A stretch of DNA of 44,914 bases from contig NZ_LLZN01000076.1 in assembly GCF_001509795.1 (NCBI RefSeq), forward strand, positions 1 through 44,914. The letters are read 5' to 3'. Every line of letters starts with the position of its first letter. Position 1 is the first letter of the stretch. This DNA is from Streptomyces sp. NRRL WC-3605. Lineage in GTDB: Bacteria; Actinomycetota; Actinomycetes; Streptomycetales; Streptomycetaceae. The notes under the pieces were generated by a model. It made no database searches. It had not been told where the DNA came from and saw only the letters and a program-made list of their open reading frames with translations. The position numbers and the translations under genes were made by a program. Shown here one piece after another: positions 8,001 to 15,483 of the stretch.

Positions 8001-8893
8001 CCCACGATGGACGCGACGTGGGTGCCATGCCCGAAGTGGTCGTCCGTGTTGCCGCTGCCGGAGAAGTCCTCGGCCACCGCGATCCGTCCGGCCAGATCGG
8101 GGTGGTGCGCGTCGGCGCCCGTGTCCAGCACGGCCACCTTGACGCCCTGGCCTTCGTAGCCGGACTTCCACGCCGTCGGGGCGTTGATCTGTGCCGTGCT
8201 GCGGTCCAGCGCGGCCTTCACCTTGCCGTCCAGGAGGATGCGAGGGGTGACCGCGGCGCGGGCGGCGTCCGGTTCGCCGCCCACATTGAGGGTCTTCCAG
8301 AAGGTGCCCAGGTCTTTGCCGGCCACCAGGGCCGACCTCGCGTCGATGCTCGTCAGGTCACGGGACGGCGTGGTCGACCTGTTCAGCGCGACCAACCGGT
8401 CGGCGGTCGCCGCGGCGGTCTTCGCCGCCTGCGCGCCGACCCGGGCTCCGTCACGCGGCGGTACCGGCTCGGAGGAGACGATCAGGGGAAGGCCGGAGCT
8501 GTGGGCCTCGTCGAAGCCGTCCGAGACGAGAGCAGAAACGTCGAACAGCCGCCGGTCCAGGACACCGGCCGTCACCAACTGCTCGGCGTCGAACGGCACC
8601 ACGCTCACCGACTTGTCGTCGCCCTCGAATGTCTGGAAGGGGACGTGCTCACGCCCGTGCGCCGGCTGCACCGCCACGGCGTGCCGGCCGTCGGGGAAGG
8701 ACGTCAGGGTGACACGATCCCCGGTGATCAGCCGTACGGTCGCCGTGCGTGGTCCCGATCGGCCGGCGGCCGGGACGGCCTCTCCGGGCTTGGCCGTCTG
8801 CGCCGCGAAGGCCGCTGGTGTCACTCCGGCGATCACCGCCAATCCCGTTGATATTGCCGCCGTCATGCGAGGTCTCAGCATCCCTTGGAACAC
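5060..8893 (-). CDS. giant secreted S8 (subtilisin-like) serine protease (1277 aa)
   Basis: A signal peptide (RPR, hydrophobic core, TPAAFA-A near residue 31) leads to a propeptide (about 50-230) and a subtilisin domain. The triad is Asp257 (VLDTGAD), His289 (GHGTHVA) and Ser466 (GTSMATPHVAG), with oxyanion Asn386 (AAGNTG). About 750 residues follow the catalytic domain, including a PA-like segment (around 850-950) and beta-rich regions. The protein is probably extracellular. The likely start is GTG at 8891-8893; the ATG at 8879-8881 also keeps the full signal peptide. A paralogue of the same layout lies at 10849-14565. The promoter is predicted at 8942-8970 and the terminator at 4984. Confidence 0.93.
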   Translation of the reverse strand: MFQGMLRPRMTAAISTGLAVIAGVTPAAFAAQTAKPGEAVPAAGRSGPRTATVRLITGDRVTLTSFPDGRHAVAVQPAHGREHVPFQTFEGDDKSVSVVPFDAEQLVTAGVLDRRLFDVSALVSDGFDEAHSSGLPLIVSSEPVPPRDGARVGAQAAKTAAATADRLVALNRSTTPSRDLTSIDARSALVAGKDLGTFWKTLNVGGEPDAARAAVTPRILLDGKVKAALDRSTAQINAPTAWKSGYEGQGVKVAVLDTGADAHHPDLAGRIAVAEDFSGSGNTDDHFGHGTHVASIVGGSGAASGGTRRGVAPKADLLIGKVLDDDGYGSESGIIDGMEWAAGAHAKVVNMSLGADGQADGTDPMSQALNALTASTGTLFVVAAGNTGPAPSTLGTPGAADAALTVGAVDRDDSLASFSSRGPRYGDGAVKPDVTAPGVGIVAARAQGTTLGDPVDSHYVSLSGTSMATPHVAGAAALLVQQHPDWSPQQLKDALTSTASTVTGTGATEQGGGRVDVAAATGPITATGSLALAPMSVGGDREQRQATVRYTNTGDRPVTLSLDLTMATVDGRALADGVVGAGATEVRIAPGATTDVPLHTDPAGATRGRYYGYLTATSADGTVVAHTTLSLQVHAPVHKLKVVYRDRAGQVVPGWLGTIFGADGFVEYSDREAGVALVEEGTYYVSSQFTDYAADGASEIGNVVAPEVKVTDDTTVTLNAAEVTEVQLRTPRPAERQGVLCPTYHRRIDGKDLFQTVAVFGGDRFYTNATAAVTDGAFEFTVRTQLVAPQLRAKASGGTAGFRPYYEELSPVFDDRHERFTAVAAGTAQAPDFRGTRGQLAVLRDDGSSGYDNAVLARAAEAAGAEAVLLVLPDRFPVWTQWRPTGERMALPFVRASSTDGAALFARMAQRRTTVTFTGTMRSPYLYDVMGVWKNAIPQNPRYTASERNTAVVRATYHRTGASEWASEQRFAWRPYQTTAWGQWNRFVPVGQERVEYVSAEAGTQWQHAVQYRVVETTDQPLQGGMHDDPHTYRPRQRTSEQWFGAVVRPSIPRGGHQPSVRRGNALSIYVPEFNDGTSHWSFAERGGFGDTSADTATAVLYRDGKQLARSEDGAWGDFEVPASEAAYRLDLTTRRVSEQWQFATGTDTSWTFRSGSSAETARLPLLQLDYDVPVDAQNTVGRSRTHNVGLSVRMQDGMATPRGVVLKVEASYDDGRTWSTARTARQGGDSRFTAVVERPARLHRDAFVTLRVTATDAQGNGVRQTVSRAYLHRGTE

Positions 8894-8941
8894 CCTTCAC
8901 CCACTGCATAGTGAAGCCCAGAAGGCAATCAGAAATGGGGA

Positions 8942-8970
8942 ATAAAAGTAGCAAGTACTTCTCACGTCAA
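8942..8970 (-). promoter_or_regulatory. predicted promoter of the first S8 protease
   Basis: On the minus strand TTGACG (8965-8970), a 17-base spacer and TTTTAT (8942-8947). The spacer contains the palindrome AAGTACTT (8953-8960). AAGTACT also occurs in the AT-rich region upstream of the second S8 gene. Confidence 0.55.
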
Positions 8971-9032
8971 GTTTCGAGGAACGTACACCACCCTGAAATG
9001 AGACTCAAGGCACGGCACTTGACGCCCTGCCT

Positions 9033-9069
9033 GCCCGGCCCCGTCCCGCTCGCGGGGACGGCGCCGGGC
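9033..9069 (-). terminator. hairpin terminator after the crotonase gene
   Basis: Outer arms GCCCGGC/GCCGGGC (9033-9039, 9063-9069) and inner arms CCGTCCC/GGGACGG (9041-9047, 9055-9061) form one long hairpin. It lies between the crotonase stop and the protease promoter and would block read-through. Confidence 0.7.
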
Positions 9070-9124
9070 ACGCCGCACGACGGACGGTTCGGCAGGCGTC
9101 GTACAGCAGCGACGGGATCGCGGT

Positions 9125-9943
9125 TCAGTCGGCCAGGCGACGGCCGAGGTCGAGCTCCACGCCGTCGGGGCGCTGGAGGCCGCGCTCGAACAGCGAGCGG
9201 ACCCTGTGGGCGTTCTCGGGGCGTCCGGAGGTCTGGAAGAAGGCCTGGAGGCTGGCACCGTACGACTCGGCCGTCGGCAGCGACTCGACGTCCACCAACG
9301 CCTTGGTCCGGGCGACGGCGACCTTGTCGAAGCTCGCGACGCGCCTGGCGAAGCCGTCGACGAACCGCTCCAGTTCGTCGTCGGCCACGACGCGGTTCAC
9401 GTAGCCGTACGCCTCCGCGAGATCGGCGGGGAAGTCGTCGCCGCCCAGCAGGACCTCCAGGGCGCGTCCACGGCCCAGGAGGCGCGGGAGCCGGCCGGTG
9501 GGATTGCCGCCCGGCACCGATCCGACGCCCACCTCGAACTGCCCCAGGATCGCGCCCGGTCCGGCGAAACGGATGTCCGTCGCGAGGGCGAACTCACTTC
9601 CGGCGCCGCGGGCACGGCCGTTGATCTCGGCGATGGTGGCGGCGGGGACCTTGGCGAGCCGGTACAGGTTGTCCGCGAAGGGGTGGAGTCCCGAAGGCGC
9701 GGGCTTCATGGCGGCGACGCGGGACCGGTCGGCCCGCATGTCCCAGTGCGCCATGAAGAAGTCCGGGTTGGCGCTGCGGAAGACGACGGCCGTCAGGTCG
9801 GGCGCCTCCTCGATGCGGGTGATCAGCGCGGCCAGCTGCTCGATGGTGTCGGGGTCGATCAGGTTGATCTCGCCGTTGGAGAAGGTCACCCGCCAGTAGG
9901 AAGGGCTGATCTCGTCGACGGCGAACTGTTCGTGGGTGCTCAT
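9125..9943 (-). CDS. enoyl-CoA hydratase/isomerase family protein (crotonase, 272 aa)
   Basis: Crotonase-fold protein. An oxyanion-hole segment is NPDFFMAHWDMR, and the second is GRARGAGSEFALATD. Two acidic residues align with the two catalytic Glu of enoyl-CoA hydratase: the Glu of GSEFAL and the Glu of GQFEVGVG. So hydratase chemistry is possible, although the flanking sequence differs from housekeeping fatty-acid enzymes. The acyl-CoA substrate is unknown. The start at 9943 has GGAG seven bases upstream; a longer start at 10066 would add a low-complexity leader. It is divergent from an HxlR regulator with a shared operator-like repeat between them. Confidence 0.88.
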   Translation of the reverse strand: MSTHEQFAVDEISPSYWRVTFSNGEINLIDPDTIEQLAALITRIEEAPDLTAVVFRSANPDFFMAHWDMRADRSRVAAMKPAPSGLHPFADNLYRLAKVPAATIAEINGRARGAGSEFALATDIRFAGPGAILGQFEVGVGSVPGGNPTGRLPRLLGRGRALEVLLGGDDFPADLAEAYGYVNRVVADDELERFVDGFARRVASFDKVAVARTKALVDVESLPTAESYGASLQAFFQTSGRPENAHRVRSLFERGLQRPDGVELDLGRRLAD

Positions 9944-10156
9944 GAGGGTCTCCGGGTGTGGCGCGGGCCGGTGGCACGCGGGTCGGTGATGGAGGGGTGG
10001 GTGGCCGCGGCGTCCCTCGGCGCTGTCCGCGACGGGCGCGCGGGTCAGGACCTGACGGGGCCCCACGCGGACAGGGGTGACTGACGACGGGAGGCCCTGG
10101 CGGATGCCGGCCGGTGTCGAGCCGGGCGGCCTCCCGAGGCCACCAGCTGAAACCTG

Positions 10157-10179
10157 ATTTCAAATCTAGCATCTGAATT
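10157..10179. promoter_or_regulatory. inverted repeat between crotonase and HxlR genes, putative HxlR operator
   Basis: ATTTCAAAT and ATCTGAATT, separated by 5 bases, are inverted copies with 7 of 9 matches, in a locally AT-rich stretch between the divergent genes. The position fits an autoregulatory HxlR site. Confidence 0.5.
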
Positions 10180-10210
10180 GGAAAACACGTCCCAGAGGTA
10201 CACTGGTCGC

Positions 10211-10696
10211 ATGCCGAGGAGAAGCCGTGAGACGGACGCAGGAGAGACTCGTTGTTCCATCGGCCGCGCCCTGGAGATCGTCGGCGACCGGTGGAACCTG
10301 CTGATCCTGCGCGAGGCACTCAACGGCGAGACCCGCTTCTCGGAGTTCAAGGACCGGCTGCACGTGGCGAGCGACGTCCTCACCCAGCGCCTCGGCGTCC
10401 TGGTGGAGGGCGGTGTGCTGGAGAAGCGTCCCTACCGCGAGGCGGGAGCCCGGTCCCGGATGGCCTACCACCTGACCCCGGCCGGGCGGGAACTCGTCGT
10501 GCTCTTCGGCGCGCTGCAGCAGTGGGGTGACCAGCACTGTCCGCACCCCGACGGCCCGTTGGTGCGCCGGGGCAGCCGTACGAGCGGACAGGCCCTGCGG
10601 GTCGCCTTCGTGGACGAGCACGGAGTGGAGGCCCCGATCGACGACGTCGACCTCGGCGTCCCGGTCGCGGACGCCACCGCCCGGCCCACAGCCTGA
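10211..10696 (+). CDS. HxlR-family winged-helix regulator (161 aa)
   Basis: The HxlR/DUF24 signature is clear: RCSIGRALEIVGDRWNLLILREAL, then FSEFKDRL and a recognition helix with LTQRLGVLVEGG. Cys15, just before the first helix, is conserved in the family and is the redox-sensing residue in quinone sensors such as YodB and QorR. That makes a quinone or diamide response possible but not shown. ATG at 10211 has GAGG about 13 bases upstream; an in-frame TTG at 10178 would overlap the operator and is less likely. Divergent from the crotonase gene, its probable target. The C-terminal 40 residues are unique and acidic. Confidence 0.88.
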   Translation: MPRRSRETDAGETRCSIGRALEIVGDRWNLLILREALNGETRFSEFKDRLHVASDVLTQRLGVLVEGGVLEKRPYREAGARSRMAYHLTPAGRELVVLFGALQQWGDQHCPHPDGPLVRRGSRTSGQALRVAFVDEHGVEAPIDDVDLGVPVADATARPTA

Positions 10697-10794
10697 CTGC
10701 GGAGCCCCGGACGGGCCCCGCGAGTTCCACGACCGACGGGGACCGACGCGCGGTCGTGCTGTCCGCCGGGGTGGCGGCGCGCGCGACTCATGGC

Positions 10795-10833
10795 GGCAGG
10801 GGCGGGACCACGAGCCGTGGTCCCGCCCCTGCC
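10795..10833. terminator. bidirectional terminator
   Basis: Perfect 18-bp stem (10795-10812 with 10816-10833) and 3-base loop between the convergent HxlR and second protease genes. Confidence 0.85.
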
Positions 10834-10848
10834 TTCACACGCGCTGCG

Positions 10849-13800
10849 TCAGCGCAGCCCGAAGGCGCGGACGAGCGTCTGGGAGACGCTGTTGCCGTCG
10901 TCGTCCCGGGCGGCGACCCGCACCGTGACGAACGTCGCCCGCTTCGGCGCCCGCAGCGTCGTCCGCCACCCGTCGCCGTGGCGGTCCAGAGCGGCACGCC
11001 GCCAGGTCGCACCGTCGTCGTACGAGAGCTCGACGGACGGCTTTTTGACGGTGCCGGTCACGCCGCTGAGGTGCGAGGCGGTCACGGTGAGGTGTCCGTT
11101 GCGGTCGGCGCGGCCCGCCGGATCGGTGCGCACGCCGTAGTCCAGCTGGATCAGCGGCAGTGTCGTCTCCGCGCCGGTCTCCTGCGAGGTGAAGTTCCAC
11201 TCGGTCAGGGTGTGCCGCGAGTACGGACTGGCCCACTTCCCCCGATCGTTGTCGACGACGAGCCGGTACGGCAGCCGCTGCGGGGCCAGCCCCGACGGCA
11301 GCAGCTTCTCGATGTTGCCCTGGTCGAGTTCACGATCCCCCTGGTACAGGGTCATCAGGTTCTTCACGCCGAGGTTGCCATGGGAGTCACCGATGTGCCC
11401 GGAACCCGAGTCGCCCCATCCCGGCACCGGCAGCCACATGGTGTCGCCGTAGCGGACGGGCATGGAGCCGAGCGGTCCCATCCGGGGCCGCTGGACGGGC
11501 CCGAACCACGACACCTGTCCGGTGGTGCCCCGGCGGTAGGTGGTGAACTCCTGCAACCGCTGGCTCATCTCGCCGAAGATGCCCGCGTAGTCCTGCCACG
11601 GGATGTCGGCGCTGAGCCAGTCCGTCCGCCTGCCCTGGGCGGGCGCCGGCAGCGGCACCCAGACGCCGGAGAACCCCTGCTCGTCCGAGCGGAACTCGTA
11701 CGCGCTCCCCGGGCGGTAGTTGCGGAACGAGACATCGACGGGGACGAGGTCGTGCCTCCGCTCCCGCCACGTGGGATCGGCCGGCACGCCGCCGCTCCAG
11801 TGCCGCACCACGTCGTAGAGGTAGTCGGTGGTGGGATTCGAGGTCACGGTCAGGGTCTCGCCGCCGCGCCGCACCGCGGCGAGGAGTCCGGCCCCCTGGT
11901 CGGCATCGAGCGTGGCCATCGAGAGCGGGGCGGGGCCGGGGTCGACGACCCCGTCGGGGGTGGGGAGCAGCCGCCCGACGCCGTCGTGGACGATCACCAC
12001 CAGCCGTGCGCCCGCCTCCGCTGCGGCGGACGCCTGCTCCAGGGGGGTGAGGTCGTCGCTGCGGCGGACCACCACGGCCCTGCCGCGCACCCCAGCCGCG
12101 GCGAGTTCGCCCGCCGAACCTCCGCCGCCGTAGACGGCCTTGAGCCGATGCGTGCCGGCCGGCAGCGGTGTGACGCCGCGTCTGGTCATGATCTCGTCGA
12201 AGACACGAGATCCCGAGGCCAGGGTCAGCGCCGGCTGTTCCAGGCGGAAGCGGGCACCGAAGGTGAAACCCGCACCGTCCTGACGAGCCGACGGCAGCGC
12301 CCAGATGCTGTCGTAGGTGTCGTCGGGCATCAGCACGGTCGACACGGAGCTGTCGCCGTACTCCTGAGCCACGTCCAGCCGCGACACCAGGCGGGCGGCG
12401 GTCTGGGGTACTTCCGCCCGCACCTGCCGCAGACCGCGTCCGTCCAGCGTGACGGTGCGGTCCTGGTCCACCCTGGTGTTCTGGAAGCTGAGCAGGGCCA
12501 GCCCTCGGGCATGCGAACCGTTGGCCCCGGTGACGGTGGAGAAGAGCCATCCGCTGTATTCGCCCGCGGGGACGCGCAGGGTGGCTCTGCCGGAGTCGTC
12601 GAGTGTCGCGGACGACCACAGGTTCTTCGTGGACAGGAGCACGGAGGCACCGGCGATCGGCTCACCGGACCGTTCCTTAGCGACGATCGTCAGATCGTGG
12701 CGCTCCCCCTCCCGTGAGGCACCGATCAGCGTCCGGGCCCGGACGTCACCCTTGCCGTCGGTCGCGACGAGCATGCCGCTGACCGGCCGGTCGGCGGGTA
12801 TGCGGCCGATGTTGGTGGTGAGTTCGACCGACCGGGTGCCGTGCGCGGGCACGGTGACCCGACGCTCGGACACGGAGAACGCGTCGGCCGCGACACGGGC
12901 GTCGACGGCCAGGTCCAGGCGGACCTCGGTGTCACCGGTGTTGGTGTACGTCACCGTCCGCACGTCGGTCGCGCCGGGAGCGGTGGGCCAGGAGTGGAAG
13001 CCGCCGAAGGCACTCGCCGTGGCGAAGACGCTCGCGCGCACCGCCGCGTCCGCGTCGACACGCCCCGCGCCCGCCTCGTACGGGGTGTAGGTACCGGTGG
13101 CCCGGGCACTGCTGACGAGCGCCTCCTTCAACTGCCCGCCGGTCCAGTCCGGGTGGGCGGCGGCCAGCAGGGCCGCGGCTCCGGCGACGTGCGGAGTGGC
13201 CATCGACGTGCCGCTCATCGTCGTGTAGGGGCCCGTGCCCTCCGAACTGTCCTTGGAGCGGGCGGCCAGGATGTCGACACCCGGGGCGGTGACCTCGGGC
13301 TTCAGGCCGTCGTCGCCCGAACGGGGGCCCCGGCTGGAGAAGTCGGCGAGGCGGTCCGAGGAGTCGACCGCGCCCACGGTCAGCGCGGCGTCCGCGGCGC
13401 CGGGACTGCCGACGGAGTGCGCGCCGGGACCGGAGTTGCCGGCGGCCACCACGAACAGGGCGCCGGTCTCGGCGCTGAGGTCGTCGACCGCCTGGCTCAG
13501 GGGGTCGGTGCCGTCGCCCTGGCCGCCGAGGCTCATGCTGATGACCTTGGCGCGCTCCTCACGCGCGGCCCACTCCATGCCGGCGATGATCCAGGACTGC
13601 TGCCCCTGTCCGCGGGGGTTGAGGACCTTGCCGATCGACAGGCGCGCACCGGGAGCGACACCCCGCTCCCGGCCGTCGGAGGCGGCGCCGGTGCCGGCGA
13701 CCGTCGAGGCGACGTGCGTACCGTGGCCGACCGTGTCGGTCACGTCCTCGTCGGTGGGGACGAACGTGGCGGTGCCGTCCACCTGCCCGGCGAGATCGGG

Positions 13801-14565
13801 GTGCTCGAGGTCCGCGCCGCTGTCGAGGACCGCGACCTTCACGCCCTTGCCGGTGTTGCCCTGCGCCCATACCCGCGGAGCGCCGATCTGGGCGGTCGAG
13901 TCGGCCAGGTCCGCGGTCACCCGGCCGTCGAGCCACACCTTCGCGACGCCGCCGGAGAAGGCCGGTTTAGAGGAGGCGGGCGTGGCGCCGGGGCCATGGG
14001 TGAGGGCGGTCCAGAACGCCGAAGCCTGCGCCCGCCTCTCCGTGACGGCCGCGCTTCTGATGCTGTCCAGCCGTCGCTCGGTGGTGGAGCCGGCCAGCTT
14101 GACCCGGTCGCGCGCCTTGGCCGCATCGCCTGTGTAACGCACGATCAGCGGAAGGCGGTCGGTGTGCTCGTCGTCGTAGCCGTCCGCGATCAGCCGCGTC
14201 ACGTTGAACAACTGCTTGTCCAGCCGGCCTGAGGAGATGTAGGGCAGAACGGACGCGGGGAACACGTATGTCTCCCCCTGCGTGACCACCGTGTGATAGC
14301 CGGCGGTCCCGGCCGTCCGCCGGCCCGAGGGCTTGACGGACCGGACGGTGGTCCGCCGCTCCGAGCCGGCGACCGAGACCTCGTCGCCGGTGATCAGTGT
14401 GACGGTGTGCGTGCCGCCGGTGTCGCCGGCTCCCGGCGCGGTGGCGGGGCGAGCGGCGGCCGGGAGCGCGGGAAGCGCTCCGGTGACCGGCAGGACCCCG
14501 AGGCTCAGCGCCATGGCCGCGACGAACGCGGCCGGGCCCGGTCTCGGGACGGGAAGGTTGGGCAA
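10849..14565 (-). CDS. second giant secreted S8 serine protease (1238 aa)
   Basis: Paralogue of the protease at 5060-8893 with the same order: signal peptide, propeptide with TLITGDEV, subtilisin domain, long beta-rich C-terminal region with a PA-like segment. The triad is Asp248 (VLDSGAD), His281 (GHGTHVA) and Ser454 (GTSMATPHVAG), with oxyanion Asn377 (AAGNSG). The reading frame begins at a TTG codon (14563-14565) with GGGAG five bases upstream, so I keep that start. The signal peptide is less charged than in the first copy. It is predicted to be extracellular and active. The crotonase/HxlR pair separates the two proteases, so they are separate transcription units. Confidence 0.92.
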   Translation of the reverse strand: MPNLPVPRPGPAAFVAAMALSLGVLPVTGALPALPAAARPATAPGAGDTGGTHTVTLITGDEVSVAGSERRTTVRSVKPSGRRTAGTAGYHTVVTQGETYVFPASVLPYISSGRLDKQLFNVTRLIADGYDDEHTDRLPLIVRYTGDAAKARDRVKLAGSTTERRLDSIRSAAVTERRAQASAFWTALTHGPGATPASSKPAFSGGVAKVWLDGRVTADLADSTAQIGAPRVWAQGNTGKGVKVAVLDSGADLEHPDLAGQVDGTATFVPTDEDVTDTVGHGTHVASTVAGTGAASDGRERGVAPGARLSIGKVLNPRGQGQQSWIIAGMEWAAREERAKVISMSLGGQGDGTDPLSQAVDDLSAETGALFVVAAGNSGPGAHSVGSPGAADAALTVGAVDSSDRLADFSSRGPRSGDDGLKPEVTAPGVDILAARSKDSSEGTGPYTTMSGTSMATPHVAGAAALLAAAHPDWTGGQLKEALVSSARATGTYTPYEAGAGRVDADAAVRASVFATASAFGGFHSWPTAPGATDVRTVTYTNTGDTEVRLDLAVDARVAADAFSVSERRVTVPAHGTRSVELTTNIGRIPADRPVSGMLVATDGKGDVRARTLIGASREGERHDLTIVAKERSGEPIAGASVLLSTKNLWSSATLDDSGRATLRVPAGEYSGWLFSTVTGANGSHARGLALLSFQNTRVDQDRTVTLDGRGLRQVRAEVPQTAARLVSRLDVAQEYGDSSVSTVLMPDDTYDSIWALPSARQDGAGFTFGARFRLEQPALTLASGSRVFDEIMTRRGVTPLPAGTHRLKAVYGGGGSAGELAAAGVRGRAVVVRRSDDLTPLEQASAAAEAGARLVVIVHDGVGRLLPTPDGVVDPGPAPLSMATLDADQGAGLLAAVRRGGETLTVTSNPTTDYLYDVVRHWSGGVPADPTWRERRHDLVPVDVSFRNYRPGSAYEFRSDEQGFSGVWVPLPAPAQGRRTDWLSADIPWQDYAGIFGEMSQRLQEFTTYRRGTTGQVSWFGPVQRPRMGPLGSMPVRYGDTMWLPVPGWGDSGSGHIGDSHGNLGVKNLMTLYQGDRELDQGNIEKLLPSGLAPQRLPYRLVVDNDRGKWASPYSRHTLTEWNFTSQETGAETTLPLIQLDYGVRTDPAGRADRNGHLTVTASHLSGVTGTVKKPSVELSYDDGATWRRAALDRHGDGWRTTLRAPKRATFVTVRVAARDDDGNSVSQTLVRAFGLR

Positions 14566-14630
14566 AGTGGCTCCCTCAGCGCGGATCGACCTGCTCGGTG
14601 CAGGCCGTGCGACGGGCGTGTAAATAATCG

Positions 14631-14645
14631 TCAGTACTTACTTGT
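14631..14645. promoter_or_regulatory. AT-rich control region of the second S8 protease with an AGTACT palindrome
   Basis: The gap 14566-14864 has no gene. Its part nearest the protease is unusually AT-rich (14620-14670) and holds AGTACT at 14633-14638. On the minus strand it reads TAAGTACTG, close to the CAAGTACTT element in the promoter of the first protease. I cannot assign -35 and -10 boxes with confidence. Confidence 0.35.
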
Positions 14646-14864
14646 TCCTGAAACTATCTATCCATCGAGTGACGCGCCGTCATCCAAGGCGAACCTGATT
14701 GCCAAGTCAAGGGGATGTTAATTGCAGCCATCCATACCCACCGCTCGCGTCCAGTCCGGCCGCCACCCCCTCCCCCGCCACCGGCCACACCGCGACACAT
14801 CGCAAGAGGTAAGAAACCCGCATTTACTTGACATCGCAATTGGTGGAAATAGTCGACTGGGCGG

Positions 14865-14902
14865 CCGGTCCGTCCCACGGCCGGGGCCGTGGGACGGACC
14901 GG
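14865..14902 (-). terminator. terminator of the lipocalin-like gene
   Basis: Perfect 18-bp inverted repeat (14865-14882 with 14885-14902), nearly without loop, 28 bases past the stop. Confidence 0.8.
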
Positions 14903-14930
14903 GAGGAGTCCTGCGCTCAGGCTTCTCCGG

Positions 14931-15416
14931 TCAGACCAGCCTGTGCCAGGTGAGTTCCGCCGTACGCTCGGCACCCCACATCCGGGTGGGTGTGGTGAGG
15001 CCGAGTCGCAGGAACGAGCCGGCGAACTCGACGCTGCGCACCTGCTTCCGCCCTATCCAGTTCGGGAAGAGGCTGGTGGTGACGTGGTGCTCCACGGTGT
15101 GCGGATCGACCACCTCGAACGGGCCGCCGTAGGCGACGTACCCCGTCGCCGCCCGGGCCAGCTCGTCGGCCGCCGCGTCCTCCAGACGTGCCGCGCCCAG
15201 GTGCGGCCGGTCGCCGCTGCCCAGTTGGGCGGACATGTATCCCTCGGGGGTGTAGAGGATCAGGCCGTACGGCGAGTTGCCAAGGGGGTGCACGACCTCC
15301 CCGTCGGCGCTGGTGGCGGTGTACGCGACGAGTTGCCAGGCGCCGAGCAGCTTCATGCGGACCGCGTCGCGGGCCCTGCTGTCGGCGTGTTCTGCGGCCG
15401 GGTCTGTGGGGGGCAT
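14931..15416 (-). CDS. lipocalin-like domain protein (161 aa)
   Basis: Contains the lipocalin-like pattern LLGAWQLVAYTATSADG, then GLILYTPEGYMSAQL, and ends with AELTWHRLV. These proteins form a small beta-barrel and often accompany degradative enzymes, but have no firm biochemical role. The ATG has GAGGAG five bases upstream. It follows the aldehyde dehydrogenase by 67 bases, with a 10-bp hairpin in the gap, so its expression may be partly uncoupled from the two upstream genes. Confidence 0.85.
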   Translation of the reverse strand: MPPTDPAAEHADSRARDAVRMKLLGAWQLVAYTATSADGEVVHPLGNSPYGLILYTPEGYMSAQLGSGDRPHLGAARLEDAAADELARAATGYVAYGGPFEVVDPHTVEHHVTTSLFPNWIGRKQVRSVEFAGSFLRLGLTTPTRMWGAERTAELTWHRLV

Positions 15417-15449
15417 GAGTACTCCTCTTCGGGCGGAAAGGGGTTCCGG

Positions 15450-15474
15450 GGACCGTCCGGTGGGCGGACGGTCC
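15450..15474 (-). terminator. intercistronic hairpin between ALDH and lipocalin-like genes
   Basis: 10-bp perfect stem (15450-15459 with 15465-15474) and 5-base loop. It could be a partial terminator or an mRNA-stabilising structure. Confidence 0.5.
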
Positions 15475-15483
15475 ACGGGTTCG

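Noticed and set aside
6659..8851. A 730-codon plus-strand open frame antisense to the first protease
   Set aside because: It is the mirror of a GC-rich coding sequence, shows no family motif and no ribosome site, and the protease reads with a perfect catalytic triad.
14828..14902. TTGACA followed 30 bases later by a strong hairpin, resembling a small RNA unit on the plus strand
   Set aside because: No acceptable -10 is at the right distance, and the hairpin is explained as the terminator of the minus-strand lipocalin-like gene.
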